Shown here: piece after piece, positions 8,237 through 17,751 of the stretch
Layout: each line of letters opens with the position of its first letter
How positions within the stretch are numbered: the first letter of the stretch is position 1
Origin: Methylopumilus sp009926035
Lineage (GTDB): Bacteria > Pseudomonadota > Gammaproteobacteria > Burkholderiales > Methylophilaceae
DNA: 64,000 bases
Reading direction: 5' to 3'
Assembly: GCA_041165405.1 (NCBI GenBank)
Contig: JBEANL010000006.1
Span: 17,187-81,186 of the forward strand
Notes under the pieces: generated by a model
Told to the model about the DNA's origin: nothing
What the model saw: only the letters and a program-made list of their open reading frames with translations
The model's database searches: none
Position numbers and translations under genes: made by a program

Positions 8237-10132
8237 ATGTTAGAAAAATTTAGAAGTTACGCTCAAACTAAAGCTGCACAAATTATTTTAGCGCTCATTC
8301 TGGTTCCTTTTGCATTATTTGGAATTGACTCTTATTTAAATCAAGCTGGTAATAATCTAAGTATTGCAAAAGTTAATGGCTATAAAATTGCTCTGCCAGA
8401 ATATAACCGCGCAATTGAAAATGTGCGTAATCGCATCATGAGTGAGGGTAAAAAAGTTGATCCCGCAATGTTCGATTCATTTGAATTTAAAGAGTCGGTA
8501 ATCGACGGCCTTATCACAAAGCAACTGCTTAATAATGATATTAAAAAATCTAAATTTAAAATCACTGACCAACAATTAAGCCAATACATCATTGGTATGC
8601 CTGAATTTCAAAAAGATGGAAAATTTTCACAAGAGATTTACGATAAAGTTTTGCAAAATAATCAACTCACCCCTAAAAAATTTGAAGAGAGCATTAGAAA
8701 TGATTTGCTTATTCAGCAAGTGCGTGATGGTCTCCAGAAACTTACATTCATTCCACCAAGTAATTTAGAAGAAACCTTAAAAGCAACATCACAACAAAGA
8801 GAAATAAGCATCGCTGAATTTAAAACTAAAGAATATATGGCAAAAGCAAATATTGCCGAGAAGGATATGCAAGCTTTTTACGATCAAAATAAATCTAAAT
8901 TTTTAGCCCCAGAACAAGTAAAGGCTGAATTTGTAGTATTTTCACTAGCAAATATTCTTCCAACTATTAATGTGACAGAAGACGAAATAAAATCTTTTTA
9001 TAAAACAAATGCAGATAAATATCAAAATCAGCAGCAAAGAGAAGCAAGTCATATTTTAATTGCTGCATCTAAAAATGCCCCTCCTGCAGAAAAAGCAAAA
9101 GCAAAAGCAAAAGCTGAAGATATTTTGAATCAAATTCGAAAAAGCCCTAAACAATTTGAAGAATTGGCAACAAAATACTCTCAAGATCCAGAATCTGCAA
9201 AAAAAGGAGGTGACCTAGGAGCGTTTGGTCGAGGAATGATGGTTAAGCCCTTTGATGATGCAGTTTTTTCAATGAAAGTTAATGAGATTAGTAATATTGT
9301 TGAATCTGATTTTGGTTATCACATTATCAAGCTGACTAAGATTATAGGTGAGGGTGGTGGATTTGATTCAATGAGACCACAAATCAAGGCTGAATTAATC
9401 TATCAAAAAGGACAAGAAAAATTTGCTGCTCTTGCTGAAGAGTTTAGTAATAAGGTTTATGAACAATCATCTAGCCTCGATGCAGTATCAAAGAAATTTA
9501 ATCTACCTATTCAAAAAACTGATTGGATTAGTCGTAATGATTCGGATAAATTTTTCAAAAATGAAACATTGATGAGCGCTTTATATTCAAAAGAATCTAT
9601 CAAGGACCGTCGAAATACTGAAGCGATTGAAGTAACACCTAACAACTTAATTTCTGCTCGAGTCGTAGATTATAAAGCTCAAACTACAAAACCTTTCGCC
9701 GATGTTAAAAAAAATATTGAAGACTATTTAAAATTTGAATCTGCAAAGAAAACTGTAGCTAAAGAAGGAGAGACTGTCCTGAAGTCTTTAGCTGATACTT
9801 CTCGAAAAATCGATTGGCAGCCGTCAGTATTAGTTGATCGGAAAAATACCAAAGATTTTAGTGATGCTGTCATTAATCATGCATATAAAATGCCTACGGA
9901 TAAACTTCCAAGCTATAGCGGTTTTATGGATGGCAATAATGGATATATTATTGTTAAGGTTAATAAAGTAGCATTCCCAAACGATAGCAATGAAGAAAAT
10001 AAAAAAGCATTTGCATCAGATTACACAGAAGCATTATCTGCTGAGTATTTAAGTGCTTATTTGAAAGGATTAAAAGCGAAGGCGAGTGTATCAGTCAACC
10101 AAAAATTCTTTGAAACATCACAAAAGAATTAG
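8237..10132 (+). CDS. ppiD: Membrane-anchored periplasmic chaperone / prolyl isomerase PpiD
   Basis: A 631-residue protein anchored by one transmembrane helix (about residues 14-32) with the bulk in the periplasm, where PpiD-type proteins assist secreted proteins leaving the Sec translocon. A SurA-like N-terminal chaperone region (about 40-200) precedes one parvulin domain (about 265-365), which begins REASHILIAASK and contains the GGDLGAFGRGMMVKPFDDAVF block. A long helical C-terminal region follows. The position after lon and the tRNAs is the conserved one. The stop overlaps the convergent fabI stop by four bases. Confidence 0.93.
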   Translation: MLEKFRSYAQTKAAQIILALILVPFALFGIDSYLNQAGNNLSIAKVNGYKIALPEYNRAIENVRNRIMSEGKKVDPAMFDSFEFKESVIDGLITKQLLNNDIKKSKFKITDQQLSQYIIGMPEFQKDGKFSQEIYDKVLQNNQLTPKKFEESIRNDLLIQQVRDGLQKLTFIPPSNLEETLKATSQQREISIAEFKTKEYMAKANIAEKDMQAFYDQNKSKFLAPEQVKAEFVVFSLANILPTINVTEDEIKSFYKTNADKYQNQQQREASHILIAASKNAPPAEKAKAKAKAEDILNQIRKSPKQFEELATKYSQDPESAKKGGDLGAFGRGMMVKPFDDAVFSMKVNEISNIVESDFGYHIIKLTKIIGEGGGFDSMRPQIKAELIYQKGQEKFAALAEEFSNKVYEQSSSLDAVSKKFNLPIQKTDWISRNDSDKFFKNETLMSALYSKESIKDRRNTEAIEVTPNNLISARVVDYKAQTTKPFADVKKNIEDYLKFESAKKTVAKEGETVLKSLADTSRKIDWQPSVLVDRKNTKDFSDAVINHAYKMPTDKLPSYSGFMDGNNGYIIVKVNKVAFPNDSNEENKKAFASDYTEALSAEYLSAYLKGLKAKASVSVNQKFFETSQKN

Positions 10133-10911
10133 TCGATTGAGCCTGCAGCAGTGATATTCATACCGCCATCTACGTAGGTAATTTCACCTGTAATGCCTGA
10201 TGCAAGATCGCTACATAAAAAAGCTGCTGCATTCCCAACTTCTTCAATTGTAACGTTACGTCTTAAAGCTGCATGTTTTTCATTAAAACCAATCATGCGG
10301 TCAAAATCAGCGATACCCGATGCCGCAAGTGTTTTAATTGGCCCTGCAGATACTGCATTTACTCTAATGCCTTTTGGTCCTAGACTCTGAGCCATATACC
10401 TCACGTTTGCTTCTAAACTCGCTTTAGCAAGACCCATAACATTATAATTAGGCATCGTCCTTTCAGCGCCTAAGTAACTTAATGTAAGTAAACTCGCATG
10501 CTCACTAAGCATAGGTAATGCTGCTTTTGCTAACGCTGTAAAGCTATAAGAACTTATGTCATGAGCCATTCTAAAATTTTCGCGAGTTGTTGCTTCAACA
10601 AAATCACCTTTTAAGGCTTCTTTTGTTACAAAAGCTAATGAGTGTACAATGACATCTAGTTTATCCCAATGCTTTTTTAAAAGAGGAAATAGGTTGTCGA
10701 TTTGTTCATCAAGCGAAACATCACAGGGCAATACGATGTTTGAATTGAAATCTTGAGCAAGTTTTTTAACGCGCTCGTTGTGTTTTTCCATTTGATAGGT
10801 GAAAGCTAATTCAGCCCCTTCTCGTTTCATAGCCGAGGCAATGCCATAAGCGATAGATCGGTCGCTCAGTAGACCAAGAATTAAGACGCGTTTACCTTTC
10901 AAAAAACCCAT
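10129..10911 (-). CDS. fabI: Enoyl-[acyl-carrier-protein] reductase (NADH), FabI type
   Basis: Catalyses the last step of each fatty-acid elongation round. A 260-residue short-chain dehydrogenase-like protein with the nucleotide-binding GLLSDRSIAYGIA segment (13-25) and the FabI active site Tyr146, Tyr156 and Lys163 in LSYLGAERTMPNYNVMGLAK. I place the start at 10911 (MGFLKGKR) because an AAGGAAG ribosome-binding site lies five bases before it and family members begin MGFL. An in-frame ATG at 10926 that overlaps the upstream permease stop would add five residues. It is the last gene of a minus-strand run beginning with the peptide ABC genes. Confidence 0.97.
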   Translation of the reverse strand: MGFLKGKRVLILGLLSDRSIAYGIASAMKREGAELAFTYQMEKHNERVKKLAQDFNSNIVLPCDVSLDEQIDNLFPLLKKHWDKLDVIVHSLAFVTKEALKGDFVEATTRENFRMAHDISSYSFTALAKAALPMLSEHASLLTLSYLGAERTMPNYNVMGLAKASLEANVRYMAQSLGPKGIRVNAVSAGPIKTLAASGIADFDRMIGFNEKHAALRRNVTIEEVGNAAAFLCSDLASGITGEITYVDGGMNITAAGSID

Positions 10912-10922
10912 GTTCTCTTCCT

Positions 10923-11750
10923 TCATTTTTTTTGATTCTTATTTTTCGGATCAAGCAAATCTCTTAGTCCCTCTCCGAGTAAATTATAACCTAGGACTGT
11001 AATCAAAATAGCAAGCCCTGGAAATAATGATAGCCACCATGCAAACTGAATATATTCTTTGCCATCAGTTAGAATATTTCCCCACGATGATTGAGGTGCT
11101 TGAACTCCAAGTCCGAGAAAACTTAATCCAGACTCAGTTAAAACTGCGCTTGCAATACCCAAAACAGAGCTTACGATGATGGGTGTTAAACTATTTGGAA
11201 GAAGATGTTTAGAGATAAGTCTGAAATCAGAAGCGCCCATCGCTTCTGCCGCTAATATATATTCTCGATTTCTAAGACTTAGAAATTCTGCACGAACAAG
11301 ACGAGTCACCCCCATCCAAGAAGTAAATCCAATTACAATCATAATGTTCCAAATAGATGGGGTTAAAAAAGCAATGACTGCAAGAATAAGAAAAAAAGTA
11401 GGGATGGATAACATAATATCTACAAAACGCATGATAATTGAATCGATATAGCCCCGATAAAATCCTGCAATAGCCCCTAAAAATGTACCAATTAAAGTAG
11501 CAATACCTACGGCAACAAAACCCACTAGAAGTGAAATTCTCGATCCGTAGAGCATGCGCGAGAAAACATCTCTTCCCAATCCATCAGTCCCCATTAAATG
11601 TGAGAAAGAGGGTGGTAAAAGAATAGAGGTAATATCAATATAATTAGGATCGTAAGGAGATAACCATGGGGCAAAAATTGCAACAAAAAGCACGGCAACA
11701 ATAATAATGAGTCCACCTAACGCTAATGGGTTTTGTATGATCTTTTTCAA
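10923..11750 (-). CDS. Peptide/oligopeptide-type ABC transporter permease (DppC/OppC family)
   Basis: A 275-residue inner-membrane permease with about six hydrophobic helices and the binding-protein-dependent transport signature around EAMGASDFRLISKHLLPNSL, the loop that contacts the ATPase. The N-terminal DPNYID and HLMGTDGLGRDVFSRM segments are typical of DppC/OppC/YejE proteins. It overlaps the partner permease gene by four bases and is followed by fabI. No ATP-binding subunit is encoded nearby, so energising subunits must come from elsewhere. Dipeptide, oligopeptide or another family-5 substrate cannot be distinguished. Confidence 0.9.
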   Translation of the reverse strand: MKKIIQNPLALGGLIIIVAVLFVAIFAPWLSPYDPNYIDITSILLPPSFSHLMGTDGLGRDVFSRMLYGSRISLLVGFVAVGIATLIGTFLGAIAGFYRGYIDSIIMRFVDIMLSIPTFFLILAVIAFLTPSIWNIMIVIGFTSWMGVTRLVRAEFLSLRNREYILAAEAMGASDFRLISKHLLPNSLTPIIVSSVLGIASAVLTESGLSFLGLGVQAPQSSWGNILTDGKEYIQFAWWLSLFPGLAILITVLGYNLLGEGLRDLLDPKNKNQKK

Positions 11751-12766
11751 TTTGAAATGCCTCGTCTAATTCTTGGGTCTGCCCAGGCATAACCAATATC
11801 TGCGATTAAATTTCCAAATAACGTTAAAACTGATCCAATCGTAAGAATTCCCATGACCACAGGAAAATCTCTCATTAAGACAGCATCAAAAAATAATTTG
11901 CCCATACCAGAAATTGCAAAAATAGATTCCCCAATTACGGAGCCACCAATTAAACCTGGAATAGATAGGCCTATGATGGTAATGAGCGGCAGGAGCGTAT
12001 TTCTCAGAGCGTGTCTATAAATGATCTTATTTTCTGGTAAGCCTTTGGCACGAGCAGTGGTAATATAATCTTGCTGAAGAACATCTAGCATTCCATTTCT
12101 TACGTAAAGAGAAATGCTAGCTAAGCCACCTAAACATGAAATAGATACGGGCAATATAAGGTGTTTAAATAAATCTATGTATTGTTCAAAATGACCCATC
12201 TTTTCAAATCCTGCACTATGAAGTCCTGAAATAGGAAGCCAAGAATGAGTGACACCAGTCCAATACATTAATAAAAGCGCTAGCCAAAAACCGGGAACAG
12301 CAAAACCTATGAATACAATTATGGTAATGAGCCGGTCTGGCCACCGATTTTGATTCACTGCTGAAACTACACCCAGAAAAATTGATAACGCAAAGATGAT
12401 AAGTAGCCCTATTAAATTAATCATAAGTGTTATAGGTAGGGCATCTTGAATCATGCCTTTACTGATATTTCCTTTAGCATCTTTAGTTTCCCATAGGACA
12501 GGGCGTTGATGAGACGCAAAAGAATTGCCAAAGTCTAATTTAACAATACGTTTTAGCCATAAACTATATTGTGTCATCAAAGGCTTATCTAGGTTATAAA
12601 GTGCTCTTAATTTTTGCCTAGATTCTTCGGACGCTTTTGGATTAAATGCTGATTCTGATGCAGTAATATCACCAGGTGCTAAATGCATAATAAAGAATGA
12701 AATAAGACTAATACCAATTAACATTGGAATCATCCATAGCAAGCGTTTAATAAGATAATTGAGCAT
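11747..12766 (-). CDS. Peptide/oligopeptide-type ABC transporter permease (DppB/OppB family)
   Basis: A 339-residue permease with a helix at 10-30, a large periplasmic loop (about 35-115) and five further helices. The EAA-type loop reads ARAKGLPENKIIYRHALRN. The opening KRLLWMIPMLIGISLISFFIMHLAPGD is the classic start of DppB/OppB/YejB proteins. Its gene overlaps the DppC-like gene by four bases and begins one base after the binding-protein gene, indicating a single operon. Confidence 0.9.
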   Translation of the reverse strand: MLNYLIKRLLWMIPMLIGISLISFFIMHLAPGDITASESAFNPKASEESRQKLRALYNLDKPLMTQYSLWLKRIVKLDFGNSFASHQRPVLWETKDAKGNISKGMIQDALPITLMINLIGLLIIFALSIFLGVVSAVNQNRWPDRLITIIVFIGFAVPGFWLALLLMYWTGVTHSWLPISGLHSAGFEKMGHFEQYIDLFKHLILPVSISCLGGLASISLYVRNGMLDVLQQDYITTARAKGLPENKIIYRHALRNTLLPLITIIGLSIPGLIGGSVIGESIFAISGMGKLFFDAVLMRDFPVVMGILTIGSVLTLFGNLIADIGYAWADPRIRRGISN

Positions 12767-12767
12767 T

Positions 12768-14402
12768 TTATGGAGCTATTTCATTTCTTCTAAGTGTGGA
12801 GGGAATAAACCACTCATATGAATTATATGCAATCCCAGCTGGTGGAGCAGGTGACTCAATACCTTTGATGCGTTTATTCATAGCAGTTAAACCATATCCA
12901 GCGTAAAGATAAATTACAGGACTTTCTTTAAGTAAAATTTTTGAAAAAGCATGATAAATTTTTTCTCGCTTATCAGAGTTTAATTCGGTACGACCTTCTT
13001 CAAGCAGTTCATCAACTTCTTTGTTGCTATATCCAATAAAGTTAAATTGACCAGGTTTTTGTTGCGAAGAATGCCAAATATTATATTGATCAGGATCTAG
13101 CGATAGGCTCCAACCAAGAATCACTGCATCAAAATCTCCTGTTTTAATAAATTGATTAACAAAGCTCGCCCATTCAATCACTCTTATTTTTACATCAATA
13201 CCAATATCCTTAAGCCTTCTTTGAATTAGGACCGCGGTCATCTCTCTTTGCTTATTTTGATTTGTGAGAATCTCAAATGCAAAAGGCTTCCCATCTTTTT
13301 CTAGGATGCCATCATGATTTAAATCATCAAAACCAGCTTCACGAAGTAATTTTAGGGCTTGATTTTTATCATAAGGGTAGGGGTGTAGATTTTTGTCACT
13401 CCATCGGGTCCCAGGTTTATAAGGTGACGCGACAGGTTCCCCTAGTCCCAAAAGAACGCCATCAATTATTTCTTGCTTATCAAGTGCATAGTTTATGGCT
13501 TGCCTTACCTTTATATCATTGAATGGCTTATGTTTTAAATTAAAACCTAGGTAGGTATAGCTATTTCCAAGCTCTTTATAAAGCGCGAGTTTATTTTTTA
13601 GATCAGGTCGCGAGGGGATAACGCGAGCAAATTGTATGGGATTAATATTCATAAGATCAATATTGTCAGCAATCAATTCTAAAAATTGAGAAGATGTATC
13701 AGGAATAAATCTTGAAGTCAGTTGATTTATATTGGGCTCACCCATCACTGATGAAGGGTTGGCATCTAATGTCAATTTCTCACCATTTATCCATTGAGTC
13801 AATTTGTAGTAACTTGAGCCAGTCGGTTTTCTTGAAAAAAAAGTGTGATTGATATCCTCATCCTTAAGAATATGCTTTGGTAGAATTTGAAGAGATGCCC
13901 AGCTATCTAAGGCAGGAGCATAAGCTTTTTTGTAATGAATTCGAAATGTGTATGGGTCGGGAGCTTCGGCTTTATCAACTAATTTATAATCTGATCCGTA
14001 AGGAGTTCTTGTTTTTTCATCCGTGACAAGCTCCCAGGTAAAAAGAACATCATTACTTGTAAGTGGATGACCATCAGCCCATTTAAGATTTCTTTTTAAA
14101 TAAAAAGTAATTGTTTTTTGATCATCAGAAATTATCCATTTGTTGGCTAATTCTGGTGCTAGCTCTAAATTTTTATCATATTTAATAAGCTTATTAAAAA
14201 TATTTCCTGAAATTGCTGATGAAGCTGAGTCACCAGCAATCATTGAAATAAGATTACTTGGCTCACCAGACATTGCATCAATTAGCATTCCACCTTTTTC
14301 GATATTGAAAGTACCTTCGTAATTGTAGACAGGTTCTTTTTTGCTGCTGCAAGAGGTCAGGTTGATTAATAAAAACAATAAGAATATATATTTTAAAAAC
14401 AT
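12768..14402 (-). CDS. Peptide-type ABC transporter substrate-binding lipoprotein (solute-binding family 5)
   Basis: A 544-residue extracytoplasmic binding protein with a lipoprotein signal (LTSC, Cys18), so it is likely tethered to the membrane facing the periplasm. The family-5 hallmarks are present: LAPELANKWIISDDQKTITFYLKRNLKWADGHPLTSNDVLFTWE, given here in pieces at about 78-125, and the ligand-lobe segments DIKVRQAINYALDKQEI and VILGWSLSLDPDQY. It captures the substrate for the two downstream permeases. Peptides are most likely by family, but nickel or sugar relatives exist. Confidence 0.88.
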   Translation of the reverse strand: MFLKYIFLLFLLINLTSCSSKKEPVYNYEGTFNIEKGGMLIDAMSGEPSNLISMIAGDSASSAISGNIFNKLIKYDKNLELAPELANKWIISDDQKTITFYLKRNLKWADGHPLTSNDVLFTWELVTDEKTRTPYGSDYKLVDKAEAPDPYTFRIHYKKAYAPALDSWASLQILPKHILKDEDINHTFFSRKPTGSSYYKLTQWINGEKLTLDANPSSVMGEPNINQLTSRFIPDTSSQFLELIADNIDLMNINPIQFARVIPSRPDLKNKLALYKELGNSYTYLGFNLKHKPFNDIKVRQAINYALDKQEIIDGVLLGLGEPVASPYKPGTRWSDKNLHPYPYDKNQALKLLREAGFDDLNHDGILEKDGKPFAFEILTNQNKQREMTAVLIQRRLKDIGIDVKIRVIEWASFVNQFIKTGDFDAVILGWSLSLDPDQYNIWHSSQQKPGQFNFIGYSNKEVDELLEEGRTELNSDKREKIYHAFSKILLKESPVIYLYAGYGLTAMNKRIKGIESPAPPAGIAYNSYEWFIPSTLRRNEIAP

Positions 14403-14414
14403 AAATTTTATCAG

Positions 14415-15821
14415 TTAATTGTTTCTTTTGATCTGAAGGGTAGATCCAATTTGAATCTCTGATGCAGCAATTTGATTGATATCTTTTAATTCATCAACGG
14501 ATATTCCATATTTTTTAGCAATTTTTGTAAGCGTATCCCCAGGTTTAACTTTATGTTTATTAGGTATTACCGAACTTTCAGTAGTAATATTTTTTTGGTT
14601 TTTTGATTCATCAATATCTTGATTTGCATTTGTCTCCGTACCTTCCTTTTTTGCCACCAGCACAATTGTAGAAGGCTTAATTAATTTTTGTGGATTTAAG
14701 TCATTTGCCTTAATGAGGTCACTCTCTTCCATATCAAATTTATTCGCTATTGCTTTTATTTTTTCATGACGTTTAGGTTGGTAAATATTCCATGAGACCA
14801 AAGGCTTTTCATTTTGACTAAGATTTTTCACAAAGGTATCCGCTGCATTTATAGGCAATATAAATTTTTGCGTTTTTTCATTTGTTCTAATCAGCGGTCT
14901 TCTATGTTCGGAATTTAAAAGTAAAAATTCGTCATAAGAAATTTCAGCAAGATTTGCAGCCAGATCCGCATCTATAATAGCTGGAGCTTCAACGTAGGTA
15001 AAATAGGGTTTATTAGGGATCGGATCTATATAAAGCCCGTATTGACTTGGATTCGCCACAATATTTTTTATAGCTTGCAGTTTTGGAACATAATCCTTTG
15101 TCTCAGCGGGTAGTTTAAGATTTGCATAGTCTGTTGGTAGGCCTCTCGCCTTATTTTTAGCTATGGCTCGGCTTACAGTACCTTCTCCAGCATTATAGGC
15201 TGCTAATGCAAGATCCCAAGTGCCAAATAATGCATGAAGCTTTTGAAGGTAATCAAGAGCTGCATTTGTTGCATCTACTACATTACGTCTTTTATCTTGC
15301 CACCAGTCCTGTTTTAAGCCATAGAGTCTGCCTGTAGAGGGAATAAATTGCCAAATGCCTACAGCCTTACTTCTTGAATTTGCAATTGGGTTATACGCAC
15401 TTTCTATCATAGGAAGAAGTGCTATTTCTGATGGCATACCTCTTTTTTCTACTTCACCTACGACATAGAATAGATATTTCTGACTTCGATCCATCATTCT
15501 TTCTATATATTCAGGCCGGGCTGAATACCATTTTTCATATTTTTGGGATCTTGAATTATTCTGATCTTTAATATCAAATCTAGAATAAATTCGCTGCCAT
15601 AAATTAATTTCAGCCTTATTAGGTTGAAAATTTTGAATCTTATTAGTTGAGCTGGTTGGGTTGAAATTTAAAGTGTTTAATTTGCTGATTTCTTGATCAA
15701 GAACATCATTATCTATAATGCTAATTTCTTCTCCTAGAATATTTCTTTCAGCTAAAGCACTTGTCATTATAGATATCAAGATACAAATAGAAACGAAGAG
15801 TTGTTTAGAGAGTGGCGTCAT
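14415..15821 (-). CDS. mltD: Membrane-bound lytic transglycosylase D with LysM domain(s)
   Basis: A 468-residue cell-wall enzyme that cleaves peptidoglycan glycan strands with formation of 1,6-anhydromuramic acid. It has a signal peptide (about 1-24), a family-1 lytic transglycosylase domain with catalytic Glu140 in LLPMIESAYNP and the AVGIWQFIPSTGR motif, and a clear C-terminal LysM domain (about 422-466, KVKPGDTLTKIAKKYGIS). A second, degenerate LysM-like unit lies at about 340-385. The N-terminal Cys of E. coli MltD's lipobox is not evident. The gene follows gloB on the same strand by one base, also a frequent pairing in proteobacteria. Confidence 0.92.
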   Translation of the reverse strand: MTPLSKQLFVSICILISIMTSALAERNILGEEISIIDNDVLDQEISKLNTLNFNPTSSTNKIQNFQPNKAEINLWQRIYSRFDIKDQNNSRSQKYEKWYSARPEYIERMMDRSQKYLFYVVGEVEKRGMPSEIALLPMIESAYNPIANSRSKAVGIWQFIPSTGRLYGLKQDWWQDKRRNVVDATNAALDYLQKLHALFGTWDLALAAYNAGEGTVSRAIAKNKARGLPTDYANLKLPAETKDYVPKLQAIKNIVANPSQYGLYIDPIPNKPYFTYVEAPAIIDADLAANLAEISYDEFLLLNSEHRRPLIRTNEKTQKFILPINAADTFVKNLSQNEKPLVSWNIYQPKRHEKIKAIANKFDMEESDLIKANDLNPQKLIKPSTIVLVAKKEGTETNANQDIDESKNQKNITTESSVIPNKHKVKPGDTLTKIAKKYGISVDELKDINQIAASEIQIGSTLQIKRNN

Positions 15822-15822
15822 A

Positions 15823-16548
15823 TCAATACTGATCTTTAAGATCTCTAAGCTTTTTGAATATTTCTAGAGAGTCACAATTTAAGAATGGATTTGTTCTTAA
15901 CTCATCATCAAGCGAGGATGGAACAGTGATTTTTAGATTTGAAGTAAATGCACTTCTTAATTTTAGATTCATATCATGTGGCTTTAATGATAGAGCAAAT
16001 GCAATATTTTTTTTAGTATATTCATGTGCACAATAGATTTTCGTCTCTTTTGGTAAGGTACTTATTTGTTTTAAAGAGTTATACATTTGCTCATGGGTTC
16101 CATCGAATATTCTGCCGCATCCACAAGCAAAAAGGGTATCGCCACAGAAAAGGTTTTTCATATCGTAATATGCAATATGACCTTGAGTATGCCCAGGAAT
16201 TTCAATTATTTTATAGTTTATTTGAAGCTCAGGAATATTAATTTCATCGTCGTTCTTAAGTCCTGTATTGACAAAATCGTATTTATCTTTTTGAGGGGCA
16301 AAAATTTTAATATTCGGATATTTTTTGTGAAGCTCCAAAACACCCCCAATATGATCTGCGTGATGGTGCGTGATTAAAATAGCAATGAGGGTGAGATTTT
16401 TTCTTTCCAATACTTCGATAACTGGTCTTGCGTCACCTGGGTCAACGATAATGCAATTTTGCTCGTTATGAATTAACCAAATATAATTATCTTGAAAGGC
16501 TTCAATAGGTTCGATATGAATTAGTTTTGTTTCTTTGTAGCCTGTCAT
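15823..16548 (-). CDS. gloB: Hydroxyacylglutathione hydrolase (glyoxalase II)
   Basis: A 241-residue metallo-beta-lactamase-fold enzyme that hydrolyses S-lactoylglutathione to lactate and glutathione, the second step of methylglyoxal detoxification. The dinuclear metal motif THHHADH lies at 60-66, with further ligands in PGHTQGHIAYY and CGDTLF. The EAFQDNYIWLI opening is typical of GloB. It is divergent from the methyltransferase gene and upstream of mltD. The first eight residues may be dispensable because no later Met gives a better start. Confidence 0.92.
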   Translation of the reverse strand: MTGYKETKLIHIEPIEAFQDNYIWLIHNEQNCIIVDPGDARPVIEVLERKNLTLIAILITHHHADHIGGVLELHKKYPNIKIFAPQKDKYDFVNTGLKNDDEINIPELQINYKIIEIPGHTQGHIAYYDMKNLFCGDTLFACGCGRIFDGTHEQMYNSLKQISTLPKETKIYCAHEYTKKNIAFALSLKPHDMNLKLRSAFTSNLKITVPSSLDDELRTNPFLNCDSLEIFKKLRDLKDQY

Positions 16549-16591
16549 TTGTATTCATAGTAAAGTATTTTGATTATTATAAGATATTTTT

Positions 16592-17308
16592 ATGCCTAAA
16601 ATTTCACCACAAGAATGGTTTGCTAGCCCTTTAGGCCGATATTTAATCGATTTAGAATATAAATATATAAACCCAGTAGTTGTCGATACCTTTGGGTTTT
16701 ATGCGATCCAAATGGGTAATTTTGATATTGATTTTTTGGATCATTCACGTATTCAAAACCAATTTTCATTGAATTCAAATCAAGCTGATTTAATGACTTC
16801 GAATGAAGCTTTGCCCTTTGAGGAATCTTCGGTAGATTTGTTTATTGCACCTCATATATTAGAACAAATGGCAGAGCCTTATGAATTGCTCAAAGAAATT
16901 CATCGGGTGTTGATGCCCGAAGGACGTCTCATTATTACAGGTTTTAACCCGGTGAGTTTATGGGGATTAAAAAGACTTCTAAGTTTTGATATTGATTATC
17001 CTTGGAATGCTAAATTTATATCACTAGGTAAAATTAAAGAGTGGTTGCCTATTGTTGGCCTTGAAATGGTTGAAGGAAAAATGGGGTGTTATATTCCTCC
17101 AATTCAGCAATCATCATGGCAAAAAAAAATAGAAGTTATGGAGAAATTGGGTGATCGATGGTGGCCTATGTTGGGGGGATTTTATTTTCTTGTTATACAG
17201 AAGAGGGTGCAGGGTATGACGCCTATTCAACCTTTGTGGCGAAAGAGCTTAATTAAGACTCCAATCTATTCAGCACAAAAATCTAAAGCTCATAAAGTTA
17301 AATCATGA
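16592..17308 (+). CDS. Class I SAM-dependent methyltransferase domain protein
   Basis: A 238-residue protein with a methyltransferase-11-type core: an acidic loop LPFEESSVDLFIAPHILEQM (about 75-94) followed by the post-motif helix and strand EIHRVLMPEGRLIITGFNP. The glycine-rich SAM loop near the N terminus is poorly conserved. The position next to gloB, rnhA and dnaQ is a common betaproteobacterial arrangement, and the gene overlaps rnhA by four bases. I cannot name the substrate. Confidence 0.75.
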   Translation: MPKISPQEWFASPLGRYLIDLEYKYINPVVVDTFGFYAIQMGNFDIDFLDHSRIQNQFSLNSNQADLMTSNEALPFEESSVDLFIAPHILEQMAEPYELLKEIHRVLMPEGRLIITGFNPVSLWGLKRLLSFDIDYPWNAKFISLGKIKEWLPIVGLEMVEGKMGCYIPPIQQSSWQKKIEVMEKLGDRWWPMLGGFYFLVIQKRVQGMTPIQPLWRKSLIKTPIYSAQKSKAHKVKS

Positions 17309-17751
17309 AACCTAAAATCACAATCTATACGGATGGTGCTTGCAGAGGTAATCCAGGCGACGGCGGATGGGGTGCATTATTAATTTCTGGCACAAATGAG
17401 AAATCTATTTGTGGTGGCGAAAAAAATACGACAAACAATCGTATGGAATTATTAGCTATGATTAAAGCGCTGGAAATTATTAAACAGACATCAGAAATTA
17501 AAATCTACACGGATTCTACTTATGTACAAAAAGGTATTACTGAATGGATTCACGTGTGGAAACGTAATCATTGGAAAAATAGTAGTAAAAAAATTATCAA
17601 GAATATAGACTTATGGCAAAGACTTGATGATCTAGCTTCTTCACATTCAATTGAATGGCTTTGGGTTAAAGGCCATGCTGGTCATGACGGTAATGAAAAG
17701 GCAGACCGCCTCGCGAATCAAGGTATTGATAGTTTATTAAAGGAATCATAG
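17305..17751 (+). CDS. rnhA: Ribonuclease HI
   Basis: A 148-residue endonuclease that cleaves the RNA strand of RNA:DNA hybrids. All active-site residues are visible: Asp10 in YTDGACRGNPG, Glu48 in RMELLAM, Asp70 in YTDSTYV, His124 in VKGHAGHDGN and Asp134 in EKADRLAN, the same numbering as in E. coli. It overlaps the methyltransferase gene by four bases and dnaQ by one base, so it is part of a tightly coupled trio. Confidence 0.97.
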   Translation: MKPKITIYTDGACRGNPGDGGWGALLISGTNEKSICGGEKNTTNNRMELLAMIKALEIIKQTSEIKIYTDSTYVQKGITEWIHVWKRNHWKNSSKKIIKNIDLWQRLDDLASSHSIEWLWVKGHAGHDGNEKADRLANQGIDSLLKES

